59,244 bases of DNA, taken from NCBI GenBank assembly GCA_049322335.1, contig JBMORL010000112.1, positions 1 through 59,244 on the forward strand, in the 5' to 3' direction. Position 1 is the stretch's first letter; every line of letters starts with the position of its first letter. This stretch comes from JBMORL01 sp049322335 (GTDB lineage: Bacteria; Bacteroidota; Bacteroidia; Flavobacteriales_D; UBA2798). The notes beneath the pieces were generated by a model that was not told the origin of the DNA, searched no databases, and saw only the letters and a list, made by a program, of their open reading frames with translations. The position numbers and the translations under genes were made by a program. This document shows positions 51,795-59,244 of this stretch, piece after piece.

Positions 51795-52813
51795 TGTTTT
51801 TTTACAATAAATATTTTACAGTCTTTTTCTTACTTTCTGCTGTATTTGCCTGCACGGTAAAAAATGCAGATTCCGATACGGGATTTCTTGTTGTTATTCC
51901 CCCGGGATTCGATTCCATGGATGTGCCTGCTGATAATCAATTAACGGAAGCCCGTATCACGTTAGGTAAGCGGTTATTTTTTGATCCTATTCTTTCGGGA
52001 AATTATTCTGTCAGTTGCGCCACCTGCCATCGCCCGGAATTTGCGTTTGCCGATAATAAAAAACTGAGTACCGGTGCATCGGGAAAGGAAGGAAAAGCCA
52101 ACACTCCTTCACTGGCGAATGTAGGATATATTGAAAACCTGATGAAAGAAGGAGGTGTTCATACGCTTGAAATTCAGGTGGTGGCCCCGGTGGAAGAACA
52201 CGCAGAAATGAATCTCGACATCAATGAAGCAGTGGAAAGAATTAAAAAAAAACCGGTGTATCTGTGGATGAGTTTTAAAGCCTATGGAAGAAAACCCGAT
52301 CATTATGTAGTTACCCGTGCATTATCCGCATTTGAACGGACATTAGTGAGCGGAAATTCGGTGTATGACCGGTGGATAAATAACGGAGAAGGGGTTTCAG
52401 CAGAAATAAAAAGGGGAAAAGACCTGTTTTTTTCCGACAGCCTGGCCTGTGCATCGTGCCACAGCGGATTTTTATTTACCTCACAGGAATTTGAAAACAA
52501 CGGACTTTATGATACATTTCCTGGAAATGGAAGGGAAAGGATCACCCATACAACAGAAGACATTGGAAAATTCAGGGTGCCATCGTTGAGAAATGTGGAT
52601 GTAACGGCACCTTATATGCATGACGGAAGCCTCTCTACCCTGCGTGATGTGATCAGCCATTATGCCTCGGGTGGGAAAAATCACCCCAATAAAAGTGAAA
52701 AAATCAAAGGATTCCAATTATCGGAAGGAGATATGCAGGCGCTGGAAGCATTTTTACTGAGTTTAACAGATGAAGATTTCCTGAAAAATCCTAACTTTAG
52801 GGTGAAAAAATGA
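51794..52813 (+). CDS. Di-haem cytochrome c peroxidase/MbnH-like lipoprotein, atypical
   Basis: This 339-residue lipoprotein (Cys20) has two c-type haem sites, CATCH (75-79) and CASCH (219-223), and APYMHDGSLSTLRDVISHY near the C-terminus, as in the MauG/CcpA superfamily. The usual WDGR segment between haems is replaced: the sequence reads MKEGG at 117-121. The inter-haem Trp that mediates electron transfer in MauG and CcpA is therefore missing. It may have a different electron path or be a reduced-activity partner of the next gene. It begins one base inside the MbnP stop. Confidence 0.88.
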   Translation: MFFYNKYFTVFFLLSAVFACTVKNADSDTGFLVVIPPGFDSMDVPADNQLTEARITLGKRLFFDPILSGNYSVSCATCHRPEFAFADNKKLSTGASGKEGKANTPSLANVGYIENLMKEGGVHTLEIQVVAPVEEHAEMNLDINEAVERIKKKPVYLWMSFKAYGRKPDHYVVTRALSAFERTLVSGNSVYDRWINNGEGVSAEIKRGKDLFFSDSLACASCHSGFLFTSQEFENNGLYDTFPGNGRERITHTTEDIGKFRVPSLRNVDVTAPYMHDGSLSTLRDVISHYASGGKNHPNKSEKIKGFQLSEGDMQALEAFLLSLTDEDFLKNPNFRVKK

Positions 52814-53883
52814 GGAAAGGTTTAATCATATTTTTTGTGGCCGTTTTGGTGATAGCCATTAAATCGTGCAAAAAAGATCCCGCGGTAGGGGTATATGTTC
52901 CCACGCCTTATGAATTAAAAATTCCCGAAGGATTTCCGCAAATGATTATTCCTGCTGATAATCCTATGACCGTGGAAGGAGTGGCGCTGGGGAGAAAATT
53001 ATTTTATGAGGAAAAATTATCGGGCGACAACACTATGTCGTGTGCTACCTGTCATATGCAGCAGTATGCATTCAGTGAAAACACTCCATTCAGTACCGGC
53101 ATAGATGGAAGCGTGGGCAACCGCAATGCCATGGCGCTGATCAATCTTGGCTGGGAAAAATATTTTTTCTGGGATGGCCGTGCTGCCACACTCGAAGACC
53201 AGATTTTTGGCCCGGTGGTGAATCCCATTGAGATGGATGAATCGTGGGCAAATGCTATGGATGAAATAAATGAAGATCCAATTTACCGCGATATGTTCAG
53301 AAAAGCTTTTGGAACACCCGGAGTAGATTCGGTGCGGGCATCAAAAGCTATAGCACAATTTATCCGCACGCTGATATCCGGTAATTCAAAATTTGATAAA
53401 GTATTGCGGGGTGAAGTTTCCTTTACCTCGAGTGAATCGAACGGATATGATTTGTTTATGCGTGATAAAGACGAAGCCAACCAGATTTCGGGCGGAGACT
53501 GTTTTCATTGCCACGGGCCCATCCTGATGTCGAAACAACTGTTTAGCAACAATGGACTGGATATGGTATTTGCTGATTCGGGGAGAGGTGCTGTAACGGG
53601 TAATCCGTTAGACATTGGGAAATTCAAAGCTCCCACATTACGCAACATCGAACTGACGGCTCCCTATATGCATGACGGGCGTTTCGCAACTATCGACCAG
53701 GTGATAGAACATTACAGTACAGGAGTTGTTGTTTCCCCCACGCTAGATCCGTTAATGAAATTTGCAGCTGATGGCGGTGTGGGGCTTACCCCGCAGGAAA
53801 AAGCCGATGTTAAGGCGTTTTTGCTCACTTTAACGGATTATGATTTTATCAATAACCCGGAATTTAAAGACCCGGACCAATAA
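52810..53883 (+). CDS. Di-haem cytochrome c peroxidase/MbnH-like lipoprotein, canonical
   Basis: This 357-residue lipoprotein (Cys20, lipobox AIKSC) has haem sites CATCH (78-82) and CFHCH (231-235), the inter-haem motif FFWDGRAATLED with Trp121, PIEMDESWANAM, and APYMHDGRFATIDQVIEHY. It belongs to the MauG/CcpA/MbnH superfamily and is the better candidate for a tryptophan-oxidising MbnH. It overlaps the preceding gene by 4 bases (ATGA) and is the last in this three-gene operon. Confidence 0.92.
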   Translation: MRKGLIIFFVAVLVIAIKSCKKDPAVGVYVPTPYELKIPEGFPQMIIPADNPMTVEGVALGRKLFYEEKLSGDNTMSCATCHMQQYAFSENTPFSTGIDGSVGNRNAMALINLGWEKYFFWDGRAATLEDQIFGPVVNPIEMDESWANAMDEINEDPIYRDMFRKAFGTPGVDSVRASKAIAQFIRTLISGNSKFDKVLRGEVSFTSSESNGYDLFMRDKDEANQISGGDCFHCHGPILMSKQLFSNNGLDMVFADSGRGAVTGNPLDIGKFKAPTLRNIELTAPYMHDGRFATIDQVIEHYSTGVVVSPTLDPLMKFAADGGVGLTPQEKADVKAFLLTLTDYDFINNPEFKDPDQ

Positions 53884-53956
53884 ATTATATACCACGATTA
53901 TTTCGGTTTGGTATTTTATTGCAAAAAAAAACGTGATTTCTTACGCGTTGTTTATA

Positions 53957-54004
53957 CCGAAGTGAAATTCATTATGGTCTGTTTTTTTGAAGAATTTCAT
54001 TCGG
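53957..54004. repeat. Imperfect inverted repeat after the peroxidase operon
   Basis: CCGAAGTGAAATTC and GAATTTCATTCGG pair (13 bp with one bulged base) around a 21-base AT-rich loop containing seven T. It could aid transcription termination or RNA stability. It lies between the peroxidase stop and the convergent unknown gene. Confidence 0.45.
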
Positions 54005-54046
54005 CATAATACCAGTTATTGGTCTATTTAATAAATCAGTTTGGTA

Positions 54047-54946
54047 TTATTTACCGAAATAGGCATAATAATATTTCAGCCAATCCTGTTTTTTCCCGGG
54101 ATTGTTTTTTTTCAGGACATATTGTTCTGATACGTCACCGTTTTCATTATAATTAAAGATCCATTCTTCATCACCTGAAATGCGTTTTATCATTTGATTT
54201 TTTTCATTATATATATAGTATTCAGAACGGTCGCCAAAATTTATTTCTGTCAGATTATCTTTCTCATCATACATCAGGTTCACTTCACCGTAATTACCCG
54301 ATTTCTTAAATTCCTCCAGGTATCGCGAATATTTTTCCGGATCGTTTTTCTGCCGGTCGGTCCAGCGCGACTCTGTTTCTCTTATTCTTTCATCACAGTG
54401 AAAAACTTTTGCCTGCCTGAATTTTATCCCGTTATCATCATAAAGAAAAAAATCGCACTGGGTTTTATCATACTCCCATTTATCCGTCACCTGTTTCCTC
54501 ATAATAATTTTTCCCGATGAATCGGTATATTCCACAGTATAATCGTGCATCCATCCCGAAGAATAGTTTCCGTTTCTTTCAAAATAATAATCACCGGTAT
54601 ATATTTCGTTTTTACTTTTTTTAACCACAATAGAATCCAAACGATCAGGATAAGCACGAACCGTATCATTTTCATACCTGTAATATTCCATCCTGATCAA
54701 TTCCCTGTTTTCATAGAAATAAAGTTTTTTACTTTCTTTTTTCCCGTTTTGATAGTTCAGTTCTACAATTACTTTCCCGTAATAATTTAAATTTTCTTTC
54801 TTAACAAGAAGATAAGCTGTATCTCCTTTTTCATCCAGGTTAACCGTATAGGTTCGCTTTAGCTTTACCTGTTTTTGTGCATGAACTGTTATCGCAGAAA
54901 ACAAAATAATGGCGAAAAGAAAAAAATATTTTTGAATTTTCTTCAA
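54047..54946 (-). CDS. Unknown secreted protein with repeated YDE/N motifs
   Basis: The protein of about 299 residues has an N-terminal signal (FFLFAIILFSAITVHAQ). The body is strand-rich with recurring Tyr/Asn/Glu turns (MYDEKDNLTEINF, YIYNEKNQMIKRI, FNYNENGDVSEQY) like the MORN/YD-type repeats of Bacteroidota secreted proteins. I place the start at TTG 54944-54946: the longer ATG frame to 55009 would read through the sucB terminator hairpin and overlap its stop. The function is unknown. Confidence 0.65.
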   Translation of the reverse strand: MKKIQKYFFLFAIILFSAITVHAQKQVKLKRTYTVNLDEKGDTAYLLVKKENLNYYGKVIVELNYQNGKKESKKLYFYENRELIRMEYYRYENDTVRAYPDRLDSIVVKKSKNEIYTGDYYFERNGNYSSGWMHDYTVEYTDSSGKIIMRKQVTDKWEYDKTQCDFFLYDDNGIKFRQAKVFHCDERIRETESRWTDRQKNDPEKYSRYLEEFKKSGNYGEVNLMYDEKDNLTEINFGDRSEYYIYNEKNQMIKRISGDEEWIFNYNENGDVSEQYVLKKNNPGKKQDWLKYYYAYFGK

Positions 54947-54948
54947 TG

Positions 54949-54976
54949 AAAAAAGGAGCCGGTGAAGCTCCTTTTT
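54949..54976 (-). terminator. Rho-independent terminator after sucB
   Basis: On the minus strand AAAAAGGAGC and GCTCCTTTTT pair around a short loop, about 17 bases after the sucB stop. It separates sucB from the secreted protein gene. Confidence 0.8.
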
Positions 54977-54992
54977 ATAATTACAAATGATG

Positions 54993-56234
54993 TTATAATC
55001 CAAGTACAACTTCCTGCGGATCTTTTCCGTTGAACAACATCTTTGAAGGATTTTCGAGCATTTCCTTTACCTTCACCAAAAAGCTTACCGATTCTTTTCC
55101 ATCGATAATCCGGTGATCATACGAAAGTGCCACATACATAATGGGGCGAATTTCCACTCTTCCTTCAATGGCAACCGGACGTTCCACAATATTGTGCATT
55201 CCCAAAATGGCGCTTTGCGGAGGATTGATAATGGGCGTTGACAACATAGAACCAAACACACCGCCATTGGTTATGGTAAATGTTCCGCCCGTCATTTCTT
55301 CAATGGAAAGTTTTCCATCACGGGCTTTTACAGCTAAATCTTTTATTCCTTTTTCAATATCAGCCAGGCCCATCATTTCTGCATTACGCAAAACGGGAAC
55401 CATTAATCCTTTTGGCGTGCTCACCGCAACACCTATGTCACAATAATTATTATACACCATTTCTTCTCCGTCAATATATCCGTTTACAGCAGGAAAATGT
55501 TGTAATGCAACGGTACAGGCTTTAGTGAAAAACGACATAAAACCTAGTCCAATGCCGTGCGTTTCTGCAAATTTATCCTTGTATTTTTTTCTCAGGTCCA
55601 TCACCGGTTTCATGTCTACCTCATTAAAAGTAGTGAGCATGGCCGTTTCATTTTTTACACTTACCAGCCGTTGGGCCACTTTTTTGCGGAGCATTGACAT
55701 TTTCTTTCTTTCCTGATCACGTGTTCCGCCAAATGCCGGTTTTTGAAAGCTAAATCCTGATGCCAGTGCTTTTTCCACATCCGATTTGGTTATTCTTCCG
55801 TCTTTTCCCGAACCATTCATTTGTCCGGGCTGAATTCCGTTTTCATCCATTAGTTTTTTGGCTGATGGAGAAGGATGCCCGCTGGCGTACGATTTTTCTT
55901 TTGCCACAGGTAACGGGTTGGGCACTGCTTCTTTTACCACTTCCTTTTTGGCCTCCACTTTTGCTGCTTCCTTTTTTGGTTTTGCTTCACCTTTCACACT
56001 GGAATCAACGGAGCATACTACCTGTCCTACTTTTACCGTATCGCCTTCCTGCGCCAGTATTTTTAGGGCGCCATTTTCTTCTGCATTGATGGTAAGTGTA
56101 GCTTTGTCAGAGTCGATCTCACAGAGCTCATCATCTTTCTCCACATATTCTCCGTCTTTTTTAATCCATCGTGCTATCTGTACTTCGGTGATCGATTCAC
56201 CGGGACTGGGTACTTTGTGTTCGATAATTGCCAT
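54993..56234 (-). CDS. sucB: 2-oxoglutarate dehydrogenase E2 (dihydrolipoyl succinyltransferase)
   Basis: This 413-residue protein has a lipoyl domain with Lys in DSDKATLTI near residue 48, then a Lys/Glu/Pro linker, an E3-binding domain (SPSAKKLMDENGI; GKDGRITKSDVEKAL) and a catalytic domain with His/Asp in SYDHRIIDGKE near the C-terminus. It transfers succinyl groups to CoA in the TCA cycle. It follows sucA by 12 bases; no lpd is in the window. Confidence 0.95.
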   Translation of the reverse strand: MAIIEHKVPSPGESITEVQIARWIKKDGEYVEKDDELCEIDSDKATLTINAEENGALKILAQEGDTVKVGQVVCSVDSSVKGEAKPKKEAAKVEAKKEVVKEAVPNPLPVAKEKSYASGHPSPSAKKLMDENGIQPGQMNGSGKDGRITKSDVEKALASGFSFQKPAFGGTRDQERKKMSMLRKKVAQRLVSVKNETAMLTTFNEVDMKPVMDLRKKYKDKFAETHGIGLGFMSFFTKACTVALQHFPAVNGYIDGEEMVYNNYCDIGVAVSTPKGLMVPVLRNAEMMGLADIEKGIKDLAVKARDGKLSIEEMTGGTFTITNGGVFGSMLSTPIINPPQSAILGMHNIVERPVAIEGRVEIRPIMYVALSYDHRIIDGKESVSFLVKVKEMLENPSKMLFNGKDPQEVVLGL

Positions 56235-56246
56235 GTTGGTTGAAAA

Positions 56247-59006
56247 TTATTTGGTGGTTGCTTTTTCCTTAGTTTTATTTTCTGCCGGCTTTGCTTCTCC
56301 GAAAACTTTATGCAAAATTGCTTCTGATTGTTCGTGGTGGAATTTGGCATAGCCGGTAGCAGGACTGGCACTTTCTTTTCTTCCGATGTATTGCAGCGGC
56401 ACGTTACGGAAGGTTTTTAAAATAAATGTCCACGGCCCCATATTTTCCGGTTCTTCCTGCACCCAGTGGTATTCTTTCGCGTTTTTATATTTTGCTAAAA
56501 TTTCATCTACTTGTTTTTGCGGGAAAGGATATAATTGTTCGATGCGGATAAAAGCAGAATCATTATTGTTCATTTGTGCTTTTCTCTCCATCAGTTCAAA
56601 ATATATTTTTCCGCTGCAGAAGAAAAGTTTTTTTACATCGTTTGCTTTTACACTGTTATCATCAAATACTTCATTAAAGTTTCCTTCGGTAAATTCTTTC
56701 AGTGAAGAAACACAGGCAGGATAACGCAATAATTTTTTAGGAGTGAAGCATACCAGTGGCTTACGAAAATCCCGTTTTAGTTGTCTGCGTAAAGCATGAA
56801 ACTGGTTGGCCGGTGTAGTGGTATTCACGATTTGCATATTATTCTCTGCACACATTTGCAGGAAACGTTCCATCCGCGCGCTGGAGTGCTCGGGGCCTTG
56901 TCCTTCGTAACCATGAGGCAATAAAACAACGAGGCCATTCATTCTTCTCCATTTGTATTCGGCAGAAGAAAGATACTGGTCAACGATAATTTGTGCGCCA
57001 TTGAAAAAATCCCCGAATTGTGCTTCCCAGATAGTGAGAATGTTTGGTGATGCCATGGCATATCCGTATTCAAATCCGAGAACAGCATATTCTGAAAGCA
57101 GTGAATTGAAAATTCTCAGTTCACTTTTGCTCCCGATATTATTCAACGGAGTATATTCTTCTTCCGAATCTTCCACTTTTACTACAGCATGCCGATGAGA
57201 AAATGTTCCGCGTTCAACATCCTGCCCCGAAAAACGAACATGATGTCCTTCATTCATCAGAGTGGCATAAGCCATCAGTTCTCCCATAGCCCAGTCGTAA
57301 GCATCATCGCTGATCATCTTTTTCCGGTCTTCAAATAATTTTTCAATTTTATTGAAGAACTTTTTCTCTTTGGGAAGAGAAACAATTTTATTGGCAATGT
57401 CCAGGAATGTTTTTTTGTCAACGGCCGTTTTTGGTGACTGGTCAAATGCATTTTTCTCTGCCATCTTTACGCCTTTCCATTGTCCCTCAAGGAAAGAAGT
57501 GATTTTTGCTTTTTCAGTTTGTTTGGCTTCATTGAGCATATTTTCAAGCAAAGCTTTAAAATCTTTTTCCAATGACTTTGCTTCGTCTGCCGTAATACTT
57601 CCCTGCTCTACCAGTTTGTTTACGTATATCTCCCGCGGGTTAGGGTGGCGCTGGATGATCTTGTATAAAAGAGGTTGTGTAAAACGCGGCTCATCTCCTT
57701 CGTTGTGTCCGTATTTTCTGTAACAAAGAATATCGATGAACACATCACGGTGAAATTTCTGACGGAATTCCATTGCTAATTTTGCAACAAAAACCACTGC
57801 TTCCACATCGTCACCGTTTACGTGAAACACGGGACTCAAGGTAACTTTTGCAACGTCTGTACAATATGTACTTGATCGTGCATCCACATAATTCGTGGTA
57901 AATCCAACCTGGTTGTTTACCACCAAATGAATCGTTCCGCCCGTTTTGTATCCCTCCAGTTGGGCCATTTGCACCACTTCATACACAATTCCCTGTCCCG
58001 CCACGGCTGCATCGCCATGAATTATAACGGAGCAGGCCTTGCTTAAGTCGCCATTATGGATATTGTCCATCTTGGCGCGTGTAATTCCATTTACAACAGG
58101 AGCTACTGTTTCAAGATGAGAAGGATTGGGAGTTAAACTGATATGCACTTTTTTTCCGCTGTTGGAGGTTTGATCACTGGAAAAACCAAGATGGTATTTC
58201 ACATCGCCATCAAACAATGAATCTTCCGAAGGGCGTCCCTCGAATTCAGTGAATATGTCTTTATAGGTTTTATTTAAAATATTGGCAAGAACGTTTAATC
58301 TTCCGCGGTGAGCCATTCCCAAAACATAATCCTGGATTCCGGTATCGGCACCGTATTCCATCAGCGCATCAAGGGCAGGAATAAGCGCTTCTCCTCCTTC
58401 CAGCGAAAAACGTTTTTGTCCAACAAATTTGGTAGCGAGAAAGTTTTCGAAAACCACTGCCTGATTCAGTTTATTAAGAATGATCTTTTTTTCTTCCTTG
58501 GAATAATTGGGTGTATTTTTTGTGCCTTCCATTTTCTCCTGCATCCATTGCAGAATTTCAGGGCTTCGCATATAGAGATACTCCACTCCTATCGACTGGC
58601 AATAGGTTTGTTCGAGATGAGCAACAATATCTTTGAGTTTGGCCGGGCCAATGCCAATTTGTGATCCTGCCTGGAAAACAGTTTCAAGATCTGCAGCTGT
58701 CAATCCGAAATTTTCTATTTCAAGTGTAGGAGAATATTTTCTTCGTTCTCTAACGGGGTTGGTCCTGGTGAAGAGATGACCGCGCTGGCGGTAACCGTGA
58801 ATGAGGTTCATCACTTTTATTTCGTTCACCACATTCTGAGGAAGGATTCCGGTATCCTCAAAATTTGTTCTTGCAAATTCAAACCCTTCAAAAAACTTTT
58901 TCCAGCCAAATTCCAATGCATCGGGATTCGCTAAATAGTTTTTATACATGTCTTCGATGGCATCGGGATGCGCGTTGGAGATATACGAGTAATTGTCCAT
59001 ATTCAT
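56247..59006 (-). CDS. sucA: 2-oxoglutarate dehydrogenase E1
   Basis: About 920 residues. It has the E1 N-terminal ISNAHPDAIEDMYKNYLANP, thiamine-pyrophosphate region GMAHRGRLNVLANIL, HGDAAVAGQGIVYEV, HNEGDEPRFTQP, and the C-terminal transketolase part (LPHGYEGQGPEHSSARMERFLQ). It decarboxylates 2-oxoglutarate and passes the succinyl group to SucB. I take ATG 59004-59006 (or 58998-59000): the longer frame to 59024 begins with TTG and overlaps the -7 box. Confidence 0.95.
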   Translation of the reverse strand: MNMDNYSYISNAHPDAIEDMYKNYLANPDALEFGWKKFFEGFEFARTNFEDTGILPQNVVNEIKVMNLIHGYRQRGHLFTRTNPVRERRKYSPTLEIENFGLTAADLETVFQAGSQIGIGPAKLKDIVAHLEQTYCQSIGVEYLYMRSPEILQWMQEKMEGTKNTPNYSKEEKKIILNKLNQAVVFENFLATKFVGQKRFSLEGGEALIPALDALMEYGADTGIQDYVLGMAHRGRLNVLANILNKTYKDIFTEFEGRPSEDSLFDGDVKYHLGFSSDQTSNSGKKVHISLTPNPSHLETVAPVVNGITRAKMDNIHNGDLSKACSVIIHGDAAVAGQGIVYEVVQMAQLEGYKTGGTIHLVVNNQVGFTTNYVDARSSTYCTDVAKVTLSPVFHVNGDDVEAVVFVAKLAMEFRQKFHRDVFIDILCYRKYGHNEGDEPRFTQPLLYKIIQRHPNPREIYVNKLVEQGSITADEAKSLEKDFKALLENMLNEAKQTEKAKITSFLEGQWKGVKMAEKNAFDQSPKTAVDKKTFLDIANKIVSLPKEKKFFNKIEKLFEDRKKMISDDAYDWAMGELMAYATLMNEGHHVRFSGQDVERGTFSHRHAVVKVEDSEEEYTPLNNIGSKSELRIFNSLLSEYAVLGFEYGYAMASPNILTIWEAQFGDFFNGAQIIVDQYLSSAEYKWRRMNGLVVLLPHGYEGQGPEHSSARMERFLQMCAENNMQIVNTTTPANQFHALRRQLKRDFRKPLVCFTPKKLLRYPACVSSLKEFTEGNFNEVFDDNSVKANDVKKLFFCSGKIYFELMERKAQMNNNDSAFIRIEQLYPFPQKQVDEILAKYKNAKEYHWVQEEPENMGPWTFILKTFRNVPLQYIGRKESASPATGYAKFHHEQSEAILHKVFGEAKPAENKTKEKATTK

Positions 59007-59021
59007 TGACAGATTGGACAA

Positions 59022-59029
59022 CAAATTTA
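59022..59029 (-). promoter_or_regulatory. TAnnTTTG -7 box of sucAB
   Basis: TAAATTTG on the minus strand, an exact match, lies 15 bases before ATG 59006. The -33 element is not clear. Confidence 0.5.
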
Positions 59030-59113
59030 GGGTTTTTGGGGGAATAATGAAGAGTATTTATAAGCAAATAAATACCTGAATTTCATTTACTTACGTATTA
59101 AAAAGGCAAGAAG

Positions 59114-59244
59114 TTAAACCACCATCACCCTCTTCCCCACCTGCATAAAATCTTCCCTGCTTTTTTCCAGTTCGTCAACAATGGCTTTGCGTTTAAGAAT
59201 GATATCGCTGATGTCTTCGCGTTTGGTCATAAATAAGCGCCACA
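59114..59244 (-). CDS. C-terminal part of an unknown gene, cut by window edge
   Basis: The minus-strand frame ends at TAA 59114-59116. The visible 42 codons end with a charged helix (MTKREDISDIILKRKAIVDELEK) and SREDFMQVGKRVMVV. The start and most of the protein lie outside the window, so no family can be assigned. Confidence 0.5.
   Translation of the reverse strand, partial: WRLFMTKREDISDIILKRKAIVDELEKSREDFMQVGKRVMVV

Noticed and set aside
51021..53883. Methanobactin biosynthesis operon
   Set aside because: I looked for a short Cys-containing precursor and mbnB/mbnC-like genes around the MbnP-like cluster and saw none; only the MbnP and di-haem genes are supported.
54947..55009. Upstream ATG start for the secreted protein at 54047
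   Set aside because: It would put the sucB terminator hairpin inside the coding sequence, overlap the sucB stop and add a non-signal extension before the signal peptide.

Overview
The window looks like a chromosomal segment of a Bacteroidota bacterium; I cannot fix the order or genus. The evidence is: the conserved mutY-ssb-gldE-gldD neighbourhood of gliding-motility genes; a fused CcoN-CcoO cbb3 oxidase subunit; an HU-like/SPOR membrane protein; a 30-residue COX24-like basic peptide; and at least nine leading genes preceded by the Bacteroidota sigma -7 box TAnnTTTG. Shine-Dalgarno sequences are weak and several genes seem to start with TTG or GTG. I see no tRNA, rRNA, CRISPR array or prophage.

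Layout. 1-1414: a repeat island with a Y1 (IS200/RAYT-like) transposase, seven small palindromes, and an inverted duplication of the 3' end of a HAD phosphatase gene. 1279-10779: mostly minus-strand genes for a HAD phosphatase, a secreted propeller-like protein, a solute-binding-fold protein, an HU/SPOR protein, a SiaC-like protein, a CPBP protease, a secreted M28 peptidase, an outer-membrane protein and a subtilase. 10927-13242: a PAS histidine kinase and a receiver-CRP fusion regulator. 14037-25844: a long minus-strand block running usp, unknown, doxX, ccoI, ccoS, ccoNO, ccoQ, ccoP, ccoG, ccoH, a SafE/DsbD_2-like membrane protein and hemN, which encodes a microaerobic respiratory chain and its assembly factors. 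26044-28642: threonine aldolase and small lipoproteins. 28742-35909: the mutY/ssb/gldE-gldD group and, divergently, HU, a TPR protein, the COX24-like peptide and ribonuclease G, then a GSCFA protein. 36079-42361: an operon of agmatinase-like enzyme, serine hydrolase, FecBCD-type ABC importer and epimerase. 42559-50898: a GAF/HisKA_2 kinase, an M13 peptidase, a five-copy 96-bp palindromic tandem repeat, and a GNAT/rhomboid-like/AddA-like group. 51021-53883: an MbnP-like lipoprotein with two di-haem peroxidases. 54047-59006: an unknown secreted protein and sucB/sucA.

The most interesting points are: (i) the MbnP/MbnH-like copper-protein-modification cluster with no methanobactin genes in view, whose first peroxidase has lost the usual WDGR motif; (ii) a single ORF joining GldE to GldD with an intact internal lipobox; (iii) a kinase whose PAS domain aligns without gaps to the FixL haem-PAS, next to a receiver-CRP fusion and the cbb3 genes, like a condensed FixL-FixJ-FixK circuit; (iv) a rhomboid-fold protein whose catalytic serine is glycine; (v) the transposase/palindrome island with the near-identical inverted HAD ends; and (vi) the 46.1-46.6 kb palindromic tandem repeat.
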